Part shown: positions 14,094-20,497 of the stretch, piece after piece
Layout of the letters: each line of letters opens with the position of its first letter
Numbering within the stretch: position 1 is the stretch's first letter
IMG/VR virus record: IMGVR_UViG_3300045431_000138
Span: 1-23,846 of that record
DNA from: a virus
Length of the DNA: 23,846 nt
Strand: one strand, 5' to 3'
Made by a program: the position numbers and the translations under genes
The notes under the pieces: model-generated
Database searches by the model: none
What the model was told of the DNA's origin: nothing
The model's input: the letters and a program-made list of their open reading frames with translations, nothing else

Positions 14094-14153
14094 ATGAAAA
14101 ACTTAATTGAAAAAATAAAAAAATTATTTAAAAGATGTATTTGTAAAAAATAA
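14094..14153 (+). CDS. 19-residue cationic amphipathic peptide
   Basis: The complete product is MKNLIEKIKKLFKRCICKK. Lys/Arg total eight against one Glu (net about +7). Leu4, Ile5, Ile8, Leu11, Phe12, Cys15 and Ile16 fall on one face of a helix, giving an amphipathic cationic helix with a CxC near its end, similar in style to membrane-active peptides. It has the best Shine-Dalgarno in the window. Nearby upstream genes are a holin-like membrane protein and two tiny charged proteins. It might act on membranes, RNA or a host protein. Translation is well supported; function is speculation. Confidence 0.55.
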   Translation: MKNLIEKIKKLFKRCICKK

Positions 14154-14175
14154 TTTATTATAAAAACTTTTTATT

Positions 14176-14757
14176 ATGAATGACGTTATGAAATATGTGA
14201 TTACAGGTCATAGATCTGGTATAGGAGAAGCCATATTTAAATATTACGGTAAACAACCTAATATATATTGTGTTGGTTATGATAAATCACATTACTTAGA
14301 TTTAAATGACGACAGAGTACATTCAGATTTTTTAGAGAGATGTGAAGATGCTTCAGTTATTATATTAAACGCACATACTGGTAGACAACATATCTCTTTA
14401 AAAACCCTTTATACTCTTTACAAATCAAAACATAAACATATAATTGTAATTGGTTCATTAGTAAGTAAAATATGGAAAACACAACAAGAAGTCCCAAAAG
14501 GTTTTGAAGAATATTGGTCTCAAAAAATATTACTCGATAAAACAGTAGAAGAATTATATGATCCTAACAGTTCTTTTCTAGAACTATACACTCCACTTAA
14601 AATAAGTATTATTCGTCCAGCTTGGGTTGACACTCCATTAGCAAAAGATTATACAGGAAAAAAATTAACAATAAATTCAGTTTTAAATGCAGTAAGATTT
14701 ATAATTGAGAATAAAGATGCTTATATAACAAATATGGATTTACAATGTACGAATTAA
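14176..14757 (+). CDS. Short-chain dehydrogenase/reductase (SDR) family protein
   Basis: 193 residues. The Rossmann dinucleotide motif is T10-G-H-R-S-G15-I-G17 (YVITGHRSGIGEAIFKYYG), equal to the SDR TGxxxGIG. N65-A-H stands for the NAG motif (VIILNAHTG), S94 (IVIGSLVSK) is the catalytic Ser, and Y113-x-x-x-K117 (EYWSQKILL) the catalytic pair. RPAWVDTPLAKD is the usual PGxxxTpm segment. It is shorter than typical SDRs (~250 aa), lacking much of the C-terminal substrate region. The start could be ATG 14176 or 14188; neither has a Shine-Dalgarno. Its 3' end overlaps the aminotransferase gene by 13 bases, so they are probably one functional pair. Substrate unknown. Confidence 0.8.
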   Translation: MNDVMKYVITGHRSGIGEAIFKYYGKQPNIYCVGYDKSHYLDLNDDRVHSDFLERCEDASVIILNAHTGRQHISLKTLYTLYKSKHKHIIVIGSLVSKIWKTQQEVPKGFEEYWSQKILLDKTVEELYDPNSSFLELYTPLKISIIRPAWVDTPLAKDYTGKKLTINSVLNAVRFIIENKDAYITNMDLQCTN

Positions 14758-15968
14758 GAAATAGTGCTGACGGTGAAATTGAAAAAATAGTTAAGAATAC
14801 TTATCGTTATTGGGTTGAGATGAATGATGGTAAAAAATATTTAGATATTCAATCTGGCAACAGTGCTTTTATACTTGGTTATGGAAATACTGAAATTATA
14901 AAAGCAATGGCTGACAAAATATTTTCTGTTAGTTTTTTAAGAGGTAATACAGGTGAGACTGATGTTGATACTCAGGAACTAGTTTCTTTTGTATTATCTG
15001 AATCAAGAATGTCAGTAATGTCTTGGGCTATTTCTGGCACATCAGCAGTGGAATGTGCGATTATGATGAATGATAGTTATTGGAAACAAGTAAATGCTAA
15101 AAAACATTTAATCGTATCTTGTTCTCCAGGATATCACGGTACAAGTTATTTGACTAGATGTATGGCTAATCCATATTCAATCGAATTTCCATCAGATAGA
15201 TTAAGATGTATTCGTGCACCTAAATGGAGGAATATAGAAGAACGTGCAGATGAAGAACAAAGAGCAATTATAGAGTTAGAAAGAAGACTCTCTAAATTTG
15301 ATGACTCTTCAAATGTTGGTGCTTTTATAATGGAAACTTGTCCTTGGATGAATGGAATATTACCATATAGTAGATGGTGGTGGAATAGTGTAAGAAGTAT
15401 TTGTGACAAATATAAAATAAATTTTATTACAGATGATGTAGCAGTATGTTGGGGCAAATCATTATCTTATTTTGGTTATTCAACAGCAGGATACAATATT
15501 CAACCAGATATTATTGCTTGCGGTAAATCATTATCAGCAGGGTATGCACCGATAGGATTCGCAGTAGGTAATGCTCGTATAGGTGAAGTCCTTTCAACAC
15601 AGGAGTGGGGATGGGGGCATACTTGGCAACCTTATATGGCTGGTATTGGTGCGATGAAAAAAGTAAAAGAAATTATTTCAAATAATGGTTTATTTCATAT
15701 AGCAAAAAATACAGTTATACGATTAGAAGAAATAGCAAAAGATTTATATAATCAAGGTTATTTAAATTGTTATAGACAAGAGGGTTTATTTTTAGAATTA
15801 GATTCTAAAAAACCAATTCTTGGAGTAATGGGAAAACTTATACGTTCAGGAATGTTATCAACTACTACACAAGACAGTTCAGTTAGAATTATAGCTAATT
15901 TAATTGCTGATGATGAGTATTTTAGGGAATTAAAGGCAAGATTAAATGACTTTTTTAGCAAAAATTAA
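14745..15968 (+). CDS. PLP-dependent class-III aminotransferase
   Basis: 407 residues, typical for the family. A Gly-Thr-Ser phosphate-binding element (AISGTSAVECAI, G98-T99-S100), PGYHGTSY (Y130-H131-G132), ITDDVAVCWGK (D230 or D231 contacting the pyridine N) and the Schiff-base Lys K261 (IIACGKSLSAGYAPIGFAVG) mark fold-type I, class III, near glutamate-1-semialdehyde mutase and omega-transaminases. HTWQPYMAGIGA is the usual GHTYxxxP-like region. The substrate cannot be assigned; Trp-rich WWWNSV near residue 211 is notable. It overlaps the SDR gene by 13 bases and ends a few bases before a promoter, closing a two-gene unit that may make or change an amine-bearing metabolite or surface/DNA modification precursor. 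Confidence 0.85.
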   Translation: MYELRNSADGEIEKIVKNTYRYWVEMNDGKKYLDIQSGNSAFILGYGNTEIIKAMADKIFSVSFLRGNTGETDVDTQELVSFVLSESRMSVMSWAISGTSAVECAIMMNDSYWKQVNAKKHLIVSCSPGYHGTSYLTRCMANPYSIEFPSDRLRCIRAPKWRNIEERADEEQRAIIELERRLSKFDDSSNVGAFIMETCPWMNGILPYSRWWWNSVRSICDKYKINFITDDVAVCWGKSLSYFGYSTAGYNIQPDIIACGKSLSAGYAPIGFAVGNARIGEVLSTQEWGWGHTWQPYMAGIGAMKKVKEIISNNGLFHIAKNTVIRLEEIAKDLYNQGYLNCYRQEGLFLELDSKKPILGVMGKLIRSGMLSTTTQDSSVRIIANLIADDEYFRELKARLNDFFSKN

Positions 15969-15971
15969 CTC

Positions 15972-16000
15972 TTTACATACAAGCTTTTTTATAGTATAAT
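15972..16000 (+). promoter_or_regulatory. Sigma70-like promoter P3
   Basis: TTTACA (15972-15977), 17-base spacer, perfect TATAAT (15995-16000). The first 12 bases CTTTACATACAA and last 12 ATAGTATAATAT are identical to those of P1 at 4234-4265, while the middle differs. It lies in the 39-base gap after the aminotransferase gene. The predicted transcript start (~16007) coincides with ATG 16008, suggesting a leaderless message if that is the start codon. Confidence 0.8.
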
Positions 16001-16007
16001 ATACCTT

Positions 16008-16481
16008 ATGATTATAGTAATAAATCATATTAATATGTCAAATACTGATCCATTTAAAATTGATATGATTGAATATGACTTAAAAACTAATCTTGGAAAA
16101 AAGGCTCTTGTTCCTTTATTTGGAAGCATATTTGATATTCAACTCAAAAGAAACAAATATTCTCTTGTAAATAAAAACTGGAATAATCGCATACATGGTC
16201 AAGTTATTAGTTTCGATAGGACTTCTCCAAATTCCATCTTTTTTGAAATCCACACAAAATATGTTCCACCAATTCCTTTTTATGATTATCTAGTTGAAAA
16301 ACAAAGATATAATATAGAAGCAACTTATGGTACTGAAAAAACAAATTATGAAGATTTTAATGAGTATGGATTTGTTGGTAGTTATGAAAATGGTGATGAT
16401 GAAAGTTGGGAAACTACACCACACAATTTAAAAGATGATTTAATACCACCACATTTATTAGTTTTATATAATGTAGTATGA
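16008..16481 (+). CDS. Api92/DUF1281-like phage protein
   Basis: 157 residues from ATG 16008; ATG 16035 (MSNTDPFK) is an equally possible start. The central pattern IFFEIHTKYVPPIPFYDYLV followed by a YNIEATYGTEKTNYEDFNEY stretch and a GFVGSYENG turn resembles the ferredoxin-like DUF1281/Api92 proteins of phages and plasmids (F.TxWxPPxPxxxxL...YxE...G...G). Their function is not established. It is the first gene after promoter P3, and the expected transcript start is at or next to ATG 16008. The stop overlaps a 15-codon ORF. Confidence 0.5.
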   Translation: MIIVINHINMSNTDPFKIDMIEYDLKTNLGKKALVPLFGSIFDIQLKRNKYSLVNKNWNNRIHGQVISFDRTSPNSIFFEIHTKYVPPIPFYDYLVEKQRYNIEATYGTEKTNYEDFNEYGFVGSYENGDDESWETTPHNLKDDLIPPHLLVLYNVV

Positions 16482-16525
16482 GAAAATCTGTAATAGTTAA
16501 ACTAAAAGAAAAATTAAAAAAATGA
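16478..16525 (+). CDS. Possible 15-residue basic peptide between coupled genes
   Basis: MRKSVIVKLKEKLKK, starting in an ATGA overlap with the previous stop and ending in an ATGA overlap with RNase H. It fits the gap exactly. It might only serve to pass ribosomes from one gene to the next. There is no separate Shine-Dalgarno, so confidence is low. Confidence 0.3.
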   Translation: MRKSVIVKLKEKLKK

Positions 16526-17388
16526 TATTAATTGATTATTCACAAGTAGCAATCGCAAATATACTTTCTTTTAAACAAGATGTTCAAAAAGGAAGACCAA
16601 TGGAAGAAGTATCTAATATTATTCGTCATGCGATACTCTCTACTATTAAATATTATAAGAAGAAATTTTCAGCTGATTATGGTGATTTAGTTATATGTGC
16701 TGATGGTAAAGAAGTTTGGAGAAAAACAGAGTTTCCTTTATATAAAGCACATCGTAAGAAAAATAGAGAAGCAGATCCAGTTGATTGGAAACTTATTTTT
16801 GAAACTATGGCTGATGTAAGAGAAGATTTAGTAAAACACTTTCCATATAAAGTATTACATATAAATCATGCTGAAGCAGATGATGTGATAGCTACACTAG
16901 TGAAAGAAAGACCTTTAGAAAAACATATGATTGTTTCTTCTGATAAAGACTTTAAACAATTACAAAAATGTGGAAACGTTGAACAATATTCACCATTACT
17001 TAAAAAGCAAGTAAATAAATCATCAGTAAGAGAAGCTGAACAATATATAATAGAACATATAGTAAGAGGCGATTCAGGTGATGGTGTTCCGAATGTACTT
17101 TCACCAGATGATATATTCATACGTGATGAAAGACAAAAACCAATTACTAAAAAAATATTAAATAATTTCTTAGAGAAAGGTATTAATGCTTGTCAAAATG
17201 ATGAACAAAAAAAGAACTATTTAAGAAATGAAAAATTAGTAAGTCTTGATTCTATACCTAAACATATAGGAGAGAGTATATTAAATACATTTAATAATAA
17301 CAAACCAAAAGGAGATAAGATGACTATATATAACTATCTTATAGAAAAACGTTGTAGTCTATTACTTCAAGAAATAGAGGAGTTTTAA
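16522..17388 (+). CDS. rnh: RNase H / 5'-3' exonuclease, T4 Rnh-like (FEN family)
   Basis: 288 residues, near T4 RNase H (305 aa). It removes RNA primers and adjacent DNA from the lagging strand. The FEN-type acidic residues are present: D5 (MILIDYSQ), D61 (VICADGKEVWRK), E118-x-D120-D121 (HAEADDVIATL), D141 and D143 (VSSDKDFKQLQ), D184 and D187 (RGDSGDGVPNVLSPDD, helix-hairpin-helix-type K+ site). EFPLYKAHRKKNR after the second motif is the basic arch region. It starts in an ATGA overlap with the tiny ORF before it. With the primase at 4303 it makes up part of the lagging-strand machinery. Confidence 0.95.
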   Translation: MILIDYSQVAIANILSFKQDVQKGRPMEEVSNIIRHAILSTIKYYKKKFSADYGDLVICADGKEVWRKTEFPLYKAHRKKNREADPVDWKLIFETMADVREDLVKHFPYKVLHINHAEADDVIATLVKERPLEKHMIVSSDKDFKQLQKCGNVEQYSPLLKKQVNKSSVREAEQYIIEHIVRGDSGDGVPNVLSPDDIFIRDERQKPITKKILNNFLEKGINACQNDEQKKNYLRNEKLVSLDSIPKHIGESILNTFNNNKPKGDKMTIYNYLIEKRCSLLLQEIEEF

Positions 17389-17390
17389 AC

Positions 17391-17783
17391 ATGGGAAAAC
17401 GTGTTTATGAAATATTAGAAGAAATAAATAATGATATAACCGCTATTATTAATTATAAAGATAATATTGCTTTAAAATTAACATTACAGAATAACTTTAA
17501 TAGCAGTTTAAAATGGGATTTACCAGAAACTAATCCACCATTTAAAGCAGCGATTGAACCATTAAATATGGCTCCATCGAATCTTACTTTAGAAGTAAGA
17601 AAGTTTTATATTTTTAGAAGAAAAGATTTAAAACCTGCTAAAAGAGAGATATTGTTTATTCAAATGTTAGAAAGATTAGATGCGAAAGAACAAGAAATAC
17701 TTTTAGCAATAAAAAATCAAAACTTAACATCTTTATATCCAAATATTACAAAAGAATCCATTTCATCATACATCAATGCTTAA
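17391..17783 (+). CDS. Conserved T4-like phage hypothetical protein next to RNase H
   Basis: 130 residues. The sequence EILEEINNDITAIINYKDNI, ETNPPFKAAIEPLNMAPSNL, FRRKDLKPAKREILFIQMLE and LLAIKNQNLTSLYPNITKES fit a conserved hypothetical family I recall in T4-like phages (ILxEIN...P.GMsPxNL...RKDLxPxKRExLFIQxLE...L.AVKDqxLxxLYPxIT). Its role is unknown; position beside RNase H suggests replication-phase expression. It begins 2 bases after the rnh stop and overlaps the next gene by 8 bases. Confidence 0.8.
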   Translation: MGKRVYEILEEINNDITAIINYKDNIALKLTLQNNFNSSLKWDLPETNPPFKAAIEPLNMAPSNLTLEVRKFYIFRRKDLKPAKREILFIQMLERLDAKEQEILLAIKNQNLTSLYPNITKESISSYINA

Positions 17784-18018
17784 AATAGGCAACATAGTAG
17801 AAAAAATATCTAATGCTTCATTCCCAGCTGAGATAAGAGTTTGGGAAGATGAAAGATTAGTTACAGTGCATCGTTCAATAGATACAGCACAATTAATTAT
17901 AACAGAATTTACTTCCTTTGCTAATGGTACTTGGGAAAATGAAAAATTTAAAATATCATATCCTAAGGTTGACAGAACTAAAAAAATTGAAACATTAGTA
18001 AGAGTTAAAAAAAAGTAA
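17776..18018 (+). CDS. Small hypothetical protein
   Basis: 80 residues, mixed alpha/beta, with WEDERLVTVHRSIDTAQLII and a basic end (RTKKIETLVRVKKK). It overlaps the upstream gene by 8 bases and is followed 9 bases later by the next gene. No family is recognised; there are no membrane segments or metal motifs. Confidence 0.6.
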   Translation: MLKIGNIVEKISNASFPAEIRVWEDERLVTVHRSIDTAQLIITEFTSFANGTWENEKFKISYPKVDRTKKIETLVRVKKK

Positions 18019-18027
18019 GATTATATT

Positions 18028-18504
18028 ATGTCCAGTGAAAATAAAATTGTAGGAATACGTCATAAATTCGCTACAATGCGAAATCAAACTATTCATATAG
18101 ATATCAATGGCTTTCAATTAAAAACCACAGTTGATAAGGTTGATGAACTTTTTGAATATAACGTAATACGTTATTGTGTTAATTCTGTATTGTATCAACT
18201 TGATAGAGCAAGACAAGATGCTATAGACTATAATACAACACCACAATTTGCCTTTCCTTGTAGATATAATAACACAGCAAATATACCAGCAGAATCTTCT
18301 GGTCATACCGAATCACAAAAAGTTTCAATTATTATATTAGTCGATGATCCAGATGGTAGATTACCAGATTATTGTGTTAAAGGAACAATAGGAACATCAT
18401 GGAGCATACATTCAAACCCTGAAACACCAGAATTCTTAGATTGTATTAATTATGTTACTGGTACTTTAGATAAACCAGAAGCTGAAATAGTGACATTACA
18501 CTAA
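18028..18504 (+). CDS. Hypothetical protein, 158 aa
   Basis: 158 residues of soluble alpha/beta type (TIHIDINGFQLKTTVDKVDE, SVLYQLDRARQDAIDY, KVSIIILVDDPDGRLPDY). No recognised motif. It is the last gene before the gap holding promoter P4, so it closes the P3 transcription unit. Real gene by position and composition; function unknown. Confidence 0.6.
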   Translation: MSSENKIVGIRHKFATMRNQTIHIDINGFQLKTTVDKVDELFEYNVIRYCVNSVLYQLDRARQDAIDYNTTPQFAFPCRYNNTANIPAESSGHTESQKVSIIILVDDPDGRLPDYCVKGTIGTSWSIHSNPETPEFLDCINYVTGTLDKPEAEIVTLH

Positions 18505-18541
18505 GTCATTGATTTTAAACACTTTTAAATGCATTTTGTAC

Positions 18542-18570
18542 TTTACTTTTCGATTAAAATATAGTACAAT
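18542..18570 (+). promoter_or_regulatory. Sigma70-like promoter P4
   Basis: TTTACT (18542-18547), 17-base spacer, TACAAT (18565-18570), within CTTTAC...ATAGTACAATAT, the same framework as P1 and P3 with one change in each box. It lies in the 101-base gap between 18504 and 18606. The predicted start near 18577 leaves a leader of about 29 bases holding the AAAAAGGAA ribosome site. Confidence 0.7.
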
Positions 18571-18605
18571 ATACGTATAAACTAACTAAAAAAGGAATAT
18601 ATATT

Positions 18606-18770
18606 ATGGGTAATGTAAAAAACTGGTTAATGGAAATGGAAGAAGATTTTTATAATTTATCTAAAGATGAGTTTGTTAAAAAACATGGTATTAGACACTA
18701 TGAAAATTTTAAAAACAAAGAGTCTGAAGAAGAACAACAAGCAATAGCTGAGTTTGATAATTTTAATTAA
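18606..18770 (+). CDS. Small acidic hypothetical protein, 54 aa
   Basis: 54 residues: MGNVKNWLMEMEEDFYNLSK, then DEFVKKHGIRHYE and an acidic tail. The NVKNWLMxMEEDxxxxxxxEFxxKHG pattern is one I recall in small conserved proteins of marine phages. A Shine-Dalgarno (AAAAAGGAA) and promoter P4 precede it, so it is the leader gene of the small-ORF unit. Confidence 0.65.
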   Translation: MGNVKNWLMEMEEDFYNLSKDEFVKKHGIRHYENFKNKESEEEQQAIAEFDNFN

Positions 18771-18772
18771 GT

Positions 18773-18901
18773 ATGCTTAATACTATTTTATTAATTGTTT
18801 TAATTTGGGGTGTATATTCTCACGTACAAACGCAAAGACGTATTGAAATACATTTGGAAGAAATAAAATATAATTTAAGAGAAAGATTTAGAAGAGAATG
18901 A
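18773..18901 (+). CDS. Small single-pass membrane protein, 42 aa
   Basis: 42 residues: an N-terminal hydrophobic segment (LNTILLIVLIWGVYS) followed by a charged, basic helix (HLEEIKYNLRERFRRE). It starts 2 bases after the previous stop and overlaps the next start (ATGA at 18898-18901). The membrane anchor plus basic cytoplasmic-type tail is clear; function is unknown. Confidence 0.5.
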   Translation: MLNTILLIVLIWGVYSHVQTQRRIEIHLEEIKYNLRERFRRE

Positions 18902-19125
18902 ATAGCTTGTTTAATAGGAAAGTAGGAATTACTATGAAGATAGATGGATCAGATGCTCAATTATTTTGGAAAACTACTAAAAATGGTTTTTATAAAATTT
19001 TAGATGATTTTGAATATTTTCAATCTGAAGGACTGGCACAACAAGTAGTAAAAGAAGTATTTTCTTTGCCTGATAATAAACCTTTTAAAGTTTTAAGATA
19101 TACATTTACTAAAAGAGAAATATGA
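18898..19125 (+). CDS. Small hypothetical protein, 75 aa
   Basis: 75 residues; ATG 18898 overlaps the previous stop, and a second in-frame ATG at 18934 (MKIDGSDAQLFWKTTKNG) is a plausible shorter start. There is AGGAAAGTAGG before the second ATG, which could act as a ribosome site. The sequence is alpha/beta with aromatic patches (DDFEYFQSEG). It overlaps the next gene by 4 bases (ATGA). No family is recognised. Confidence 0.55.
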   Translation: MNSLFNRKVGITMKIDGSDAQLFWKTTKNGFYKILDDFEYFQSEGLAQQVVKEVFSLPDNKPFKVLRYTFTKREI

Positions 19126-19403
19126 CTATTAAACAACTAGTATTACCAAATTATTTTACCAAAGAAACGCATTACTATGCAGATGCTTTTGCTTCAGCTG
19201 TTAATACGAATAAAATATATTTTATTAAAGAATATATGTCTTTAAAACTTAAATTTAGAGCACAAATAAAATATAACGAACAAAAAAATATAACCTTTAT
19301 TGACTTAGATGGTATTGGCGGTCATGAATATTCAGATGTTATTACGTTGAGAGGTAATCCACAAGTAGATGCTATTAAAGATTGGTTAATAAATAAATGG
19401 TAG
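19122..19403 (+). CDS. Small hypothetical protein, 93 aa
   Basis: 93 residues, alpha/beta type (YYADAFASAVNTNKIYFIKE, ITFIDLDGIGGHEYSDVITL). It starts in an ATGA overlap. Its final codons and stop (AAA TGG TAG) lie inside the first copy of a 37-bp tandem repeat, so the repeat's first ATG overlaps this gene's end. Confidence 0.6.
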   Translation: MTIKQLVLPNYFTKETHYYADAFASAVNTNKIYFIKEYMSLKLKFRAQIKYNEQKNITFIDLDGIGGHEYSDVITLRGNPQVDAIKDWLINKW

Positions 19404-19470
19404 ACAAAGTAATTTTATTAGAAGAATACAGAAATGGTAGACAAAGTAATTTTATTAGAAGAATACAGAA
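19397..19470. repeat. Perfect 37-bp tandem duplication
   Basis: Two identical 37-base units, 19397-19433 and 19434-19470, each starting ATGGTAGACAAAGTAATTTT and ending GAATACAGAA. Each carries the ATG and first 12 codons of the gene at 19434. Because 37 is not a multiple of three, the first copy's ATG opens a different frame and stops after 28 codons at 19483. Absence of any mismatch suggests a recent duplication or an assembly artefact. Confidence 0.9.
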
Positions 19471-19646
19471 AAAGAATAAATGATCAAGAAAAGCTTATTG
19501 CAGAACAATCATTTAAAATAAATGATTTAAAAGATGTAATAGACCGTTTGAATGAAGACATAGAAAATTTAAATAGAGTTATAAAACAAATGAAATATAT
19601 AGATCCTGTTGATTCTATGCTTTTTACAGATGACGACAAAGACTAA
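19434..19646 (+). CDS. Small coiled-coil protein, 70 aa
   Basis: 70 residues, nearly all coiled coil: ILLEEYRKRINDQEKLIAEQ, then a leucine/isoleucine-spaced stretch to about residue 55, and an acidic tail (DDDKD). The ATG used is that of the second copy of the 37-bp tandem repeat; the first copy gives a frameshifted 28-codon ORF. The TAA overlaps the next ATG (TAATG at 19644-19648). Function unknown. Confidence 0.6.
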   Translation: MVDKVILLEEYRKRINDQEKLIAEQSFKINDLKDVIDRLNEDIENLNRVIKQMKYIDPVDSMLFTDDDKD

Positions 19647-19795
19647 TGAAAAAAATAGATAAAAAATGTTATCGATTTTTAGCTGATTATGTAGAGTCCG
19701 ATTATATACCATGCACAGAAATAATAAAATATTTAAGTGATAAAAAATTTAATAAATGGTATAGAAAAAAATATTTAAAATTAAATGCCAATTAA
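19646..19795 (+). CDS. Small basic hypothetical protein, 49 aa
   Basis: 49 residues (MKKIDKKCYRFLADYVESDY, then a Lys/Tyr-rich half ending WYRKKYLKLNAN). It overlaps the previous stop by one base and the next ORF by 11 bases. High Lys and tight packing suit a real small phage protein; no family is recognised. Confidence 0.5.
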   Translation: MKKIDKKCYRFLADYVESDYIPCTEIIKYLSDKKFNKWYRKKYLKLNAN

Positions 19796-19958
19796 AATAA
19801 TAAGATGTAAGATGAAAGATAAAAAATTAAAAAACAAAAAATGGATTAAGGATGGTTTTTATTATGATGGTAAAGATCATTATAATATATTTAAAGATTC
19901 AAAAGGTAATGTAAAACACGTTAAGTTTAAAAATAAACTTAAAGTATGCAAGAAGTAA
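19785..19958 (+). CDS. Small very basic hypothetical protein, 57 aa
   Basis: 57 residues from ATG 19785, or 48 from ATG 19812 (MKDKKLKNKKWIKDG). Lys makes up about a third of the protein; the middle (WIKDGFYYDGKDHYNIFKDS) looks like a small beta-rich module. It overlaps both neighbours (11 and 13 bases). Possibly nucleic-acid binding by charge only. Confidence 0.45.
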   Translation: MPIKIIRCKMKDKKLKNKKWIKDGFYYDGKDHYNIFKDSKGNVKHVKFKNKLKVCKK

Positions 19959-20497
19959 AAAAAGAAATTACTCATTGGAGAGACAGAGCGTCTAATTTTA
20001 GAAAGTTATCTGATGTTGAGTTAAACAACTGTTTAGCTAAATTAAAAAAATCTAAATTAAGTGCTAATATTCAAGATGACATGATTATGTGCCTTTCCAA
20101 TTTAAGAGATTTAGGAATGGTTCCATCTTTTCATATGGAATTACGAGAAAAGTTTTTTATATATTGTAAAGAGATAGGTGTAGATATCGATAGTTATAAA
20201 AGAGCAGAAGAAAAAAGAGTTATGAGTTCTTCTTTTGGTAGTATAGTGTGGGATAAGATAGTTAAACTATTAAACGATAATGAGGCAGATACTTCAAAAA
20301 GAGTTAAGGGTATAAAGAAATTAGTTCTTTTTCGTTTATTACAAAAAGAATTACCAGATGTTGATAAAAAACATATTCATAAAAACGTTAAGGCAAATAT
20401 TAAATTAGGTGCTTTAGAATATCATCAACAATCTAAGTCAAGTAAATTAATACGTAAAGGACAATATTGGAACACATATGTTAAAGTCAATAAGTAA
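19946..20497 (+). CDS. Hypothetical protein, helical, 183 aa
   Basis: 183 residues, helical and charged. Segments include KKEITHWRDRASNFRKLSDV, LSNLRDLGMVPSFHMELREK and a basic C-terminal domain LPDVDKKHIHKNVKANIKLG followed by KSSKLIRKGQYW. The basic helical C-terminus could bind nucleic acid. No family is recognised. The last 20 bases overlap the desaturase gene in another frame, so the two are coupled. Confidence 0.65.
   Translation: MQEVKKEITHWRDRASNFRKLSDVELNNCLAKLKKSKLSANIQDDMIMCLSNLRDLGMVPSFHMELREKFFIYCKEIGVDIDSYKRAEEKRVMSSSFGSIVWDKIVKLLNDNEADTSKRVKGIKKLVLFRLLQKELPDVDKKHIHKNVKANIKLGALEYHQQSKSSKLIRKGQYWNTYVKVNK

Noticed and set aside
18505-18541. Intrinsic terminator before promoter P4
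   Set aside because: The sequence is A/T-rich with short TTTTAAA repeats but no stem of useful length followed by a T-run.
19397-19483. 28-codon ORF starting in the first 37-bp repeat copy
   Set aside because: It is a frame-shifted by-product of the duplication; its second half is the repeat read out of frame, so it is not listed as a gene.
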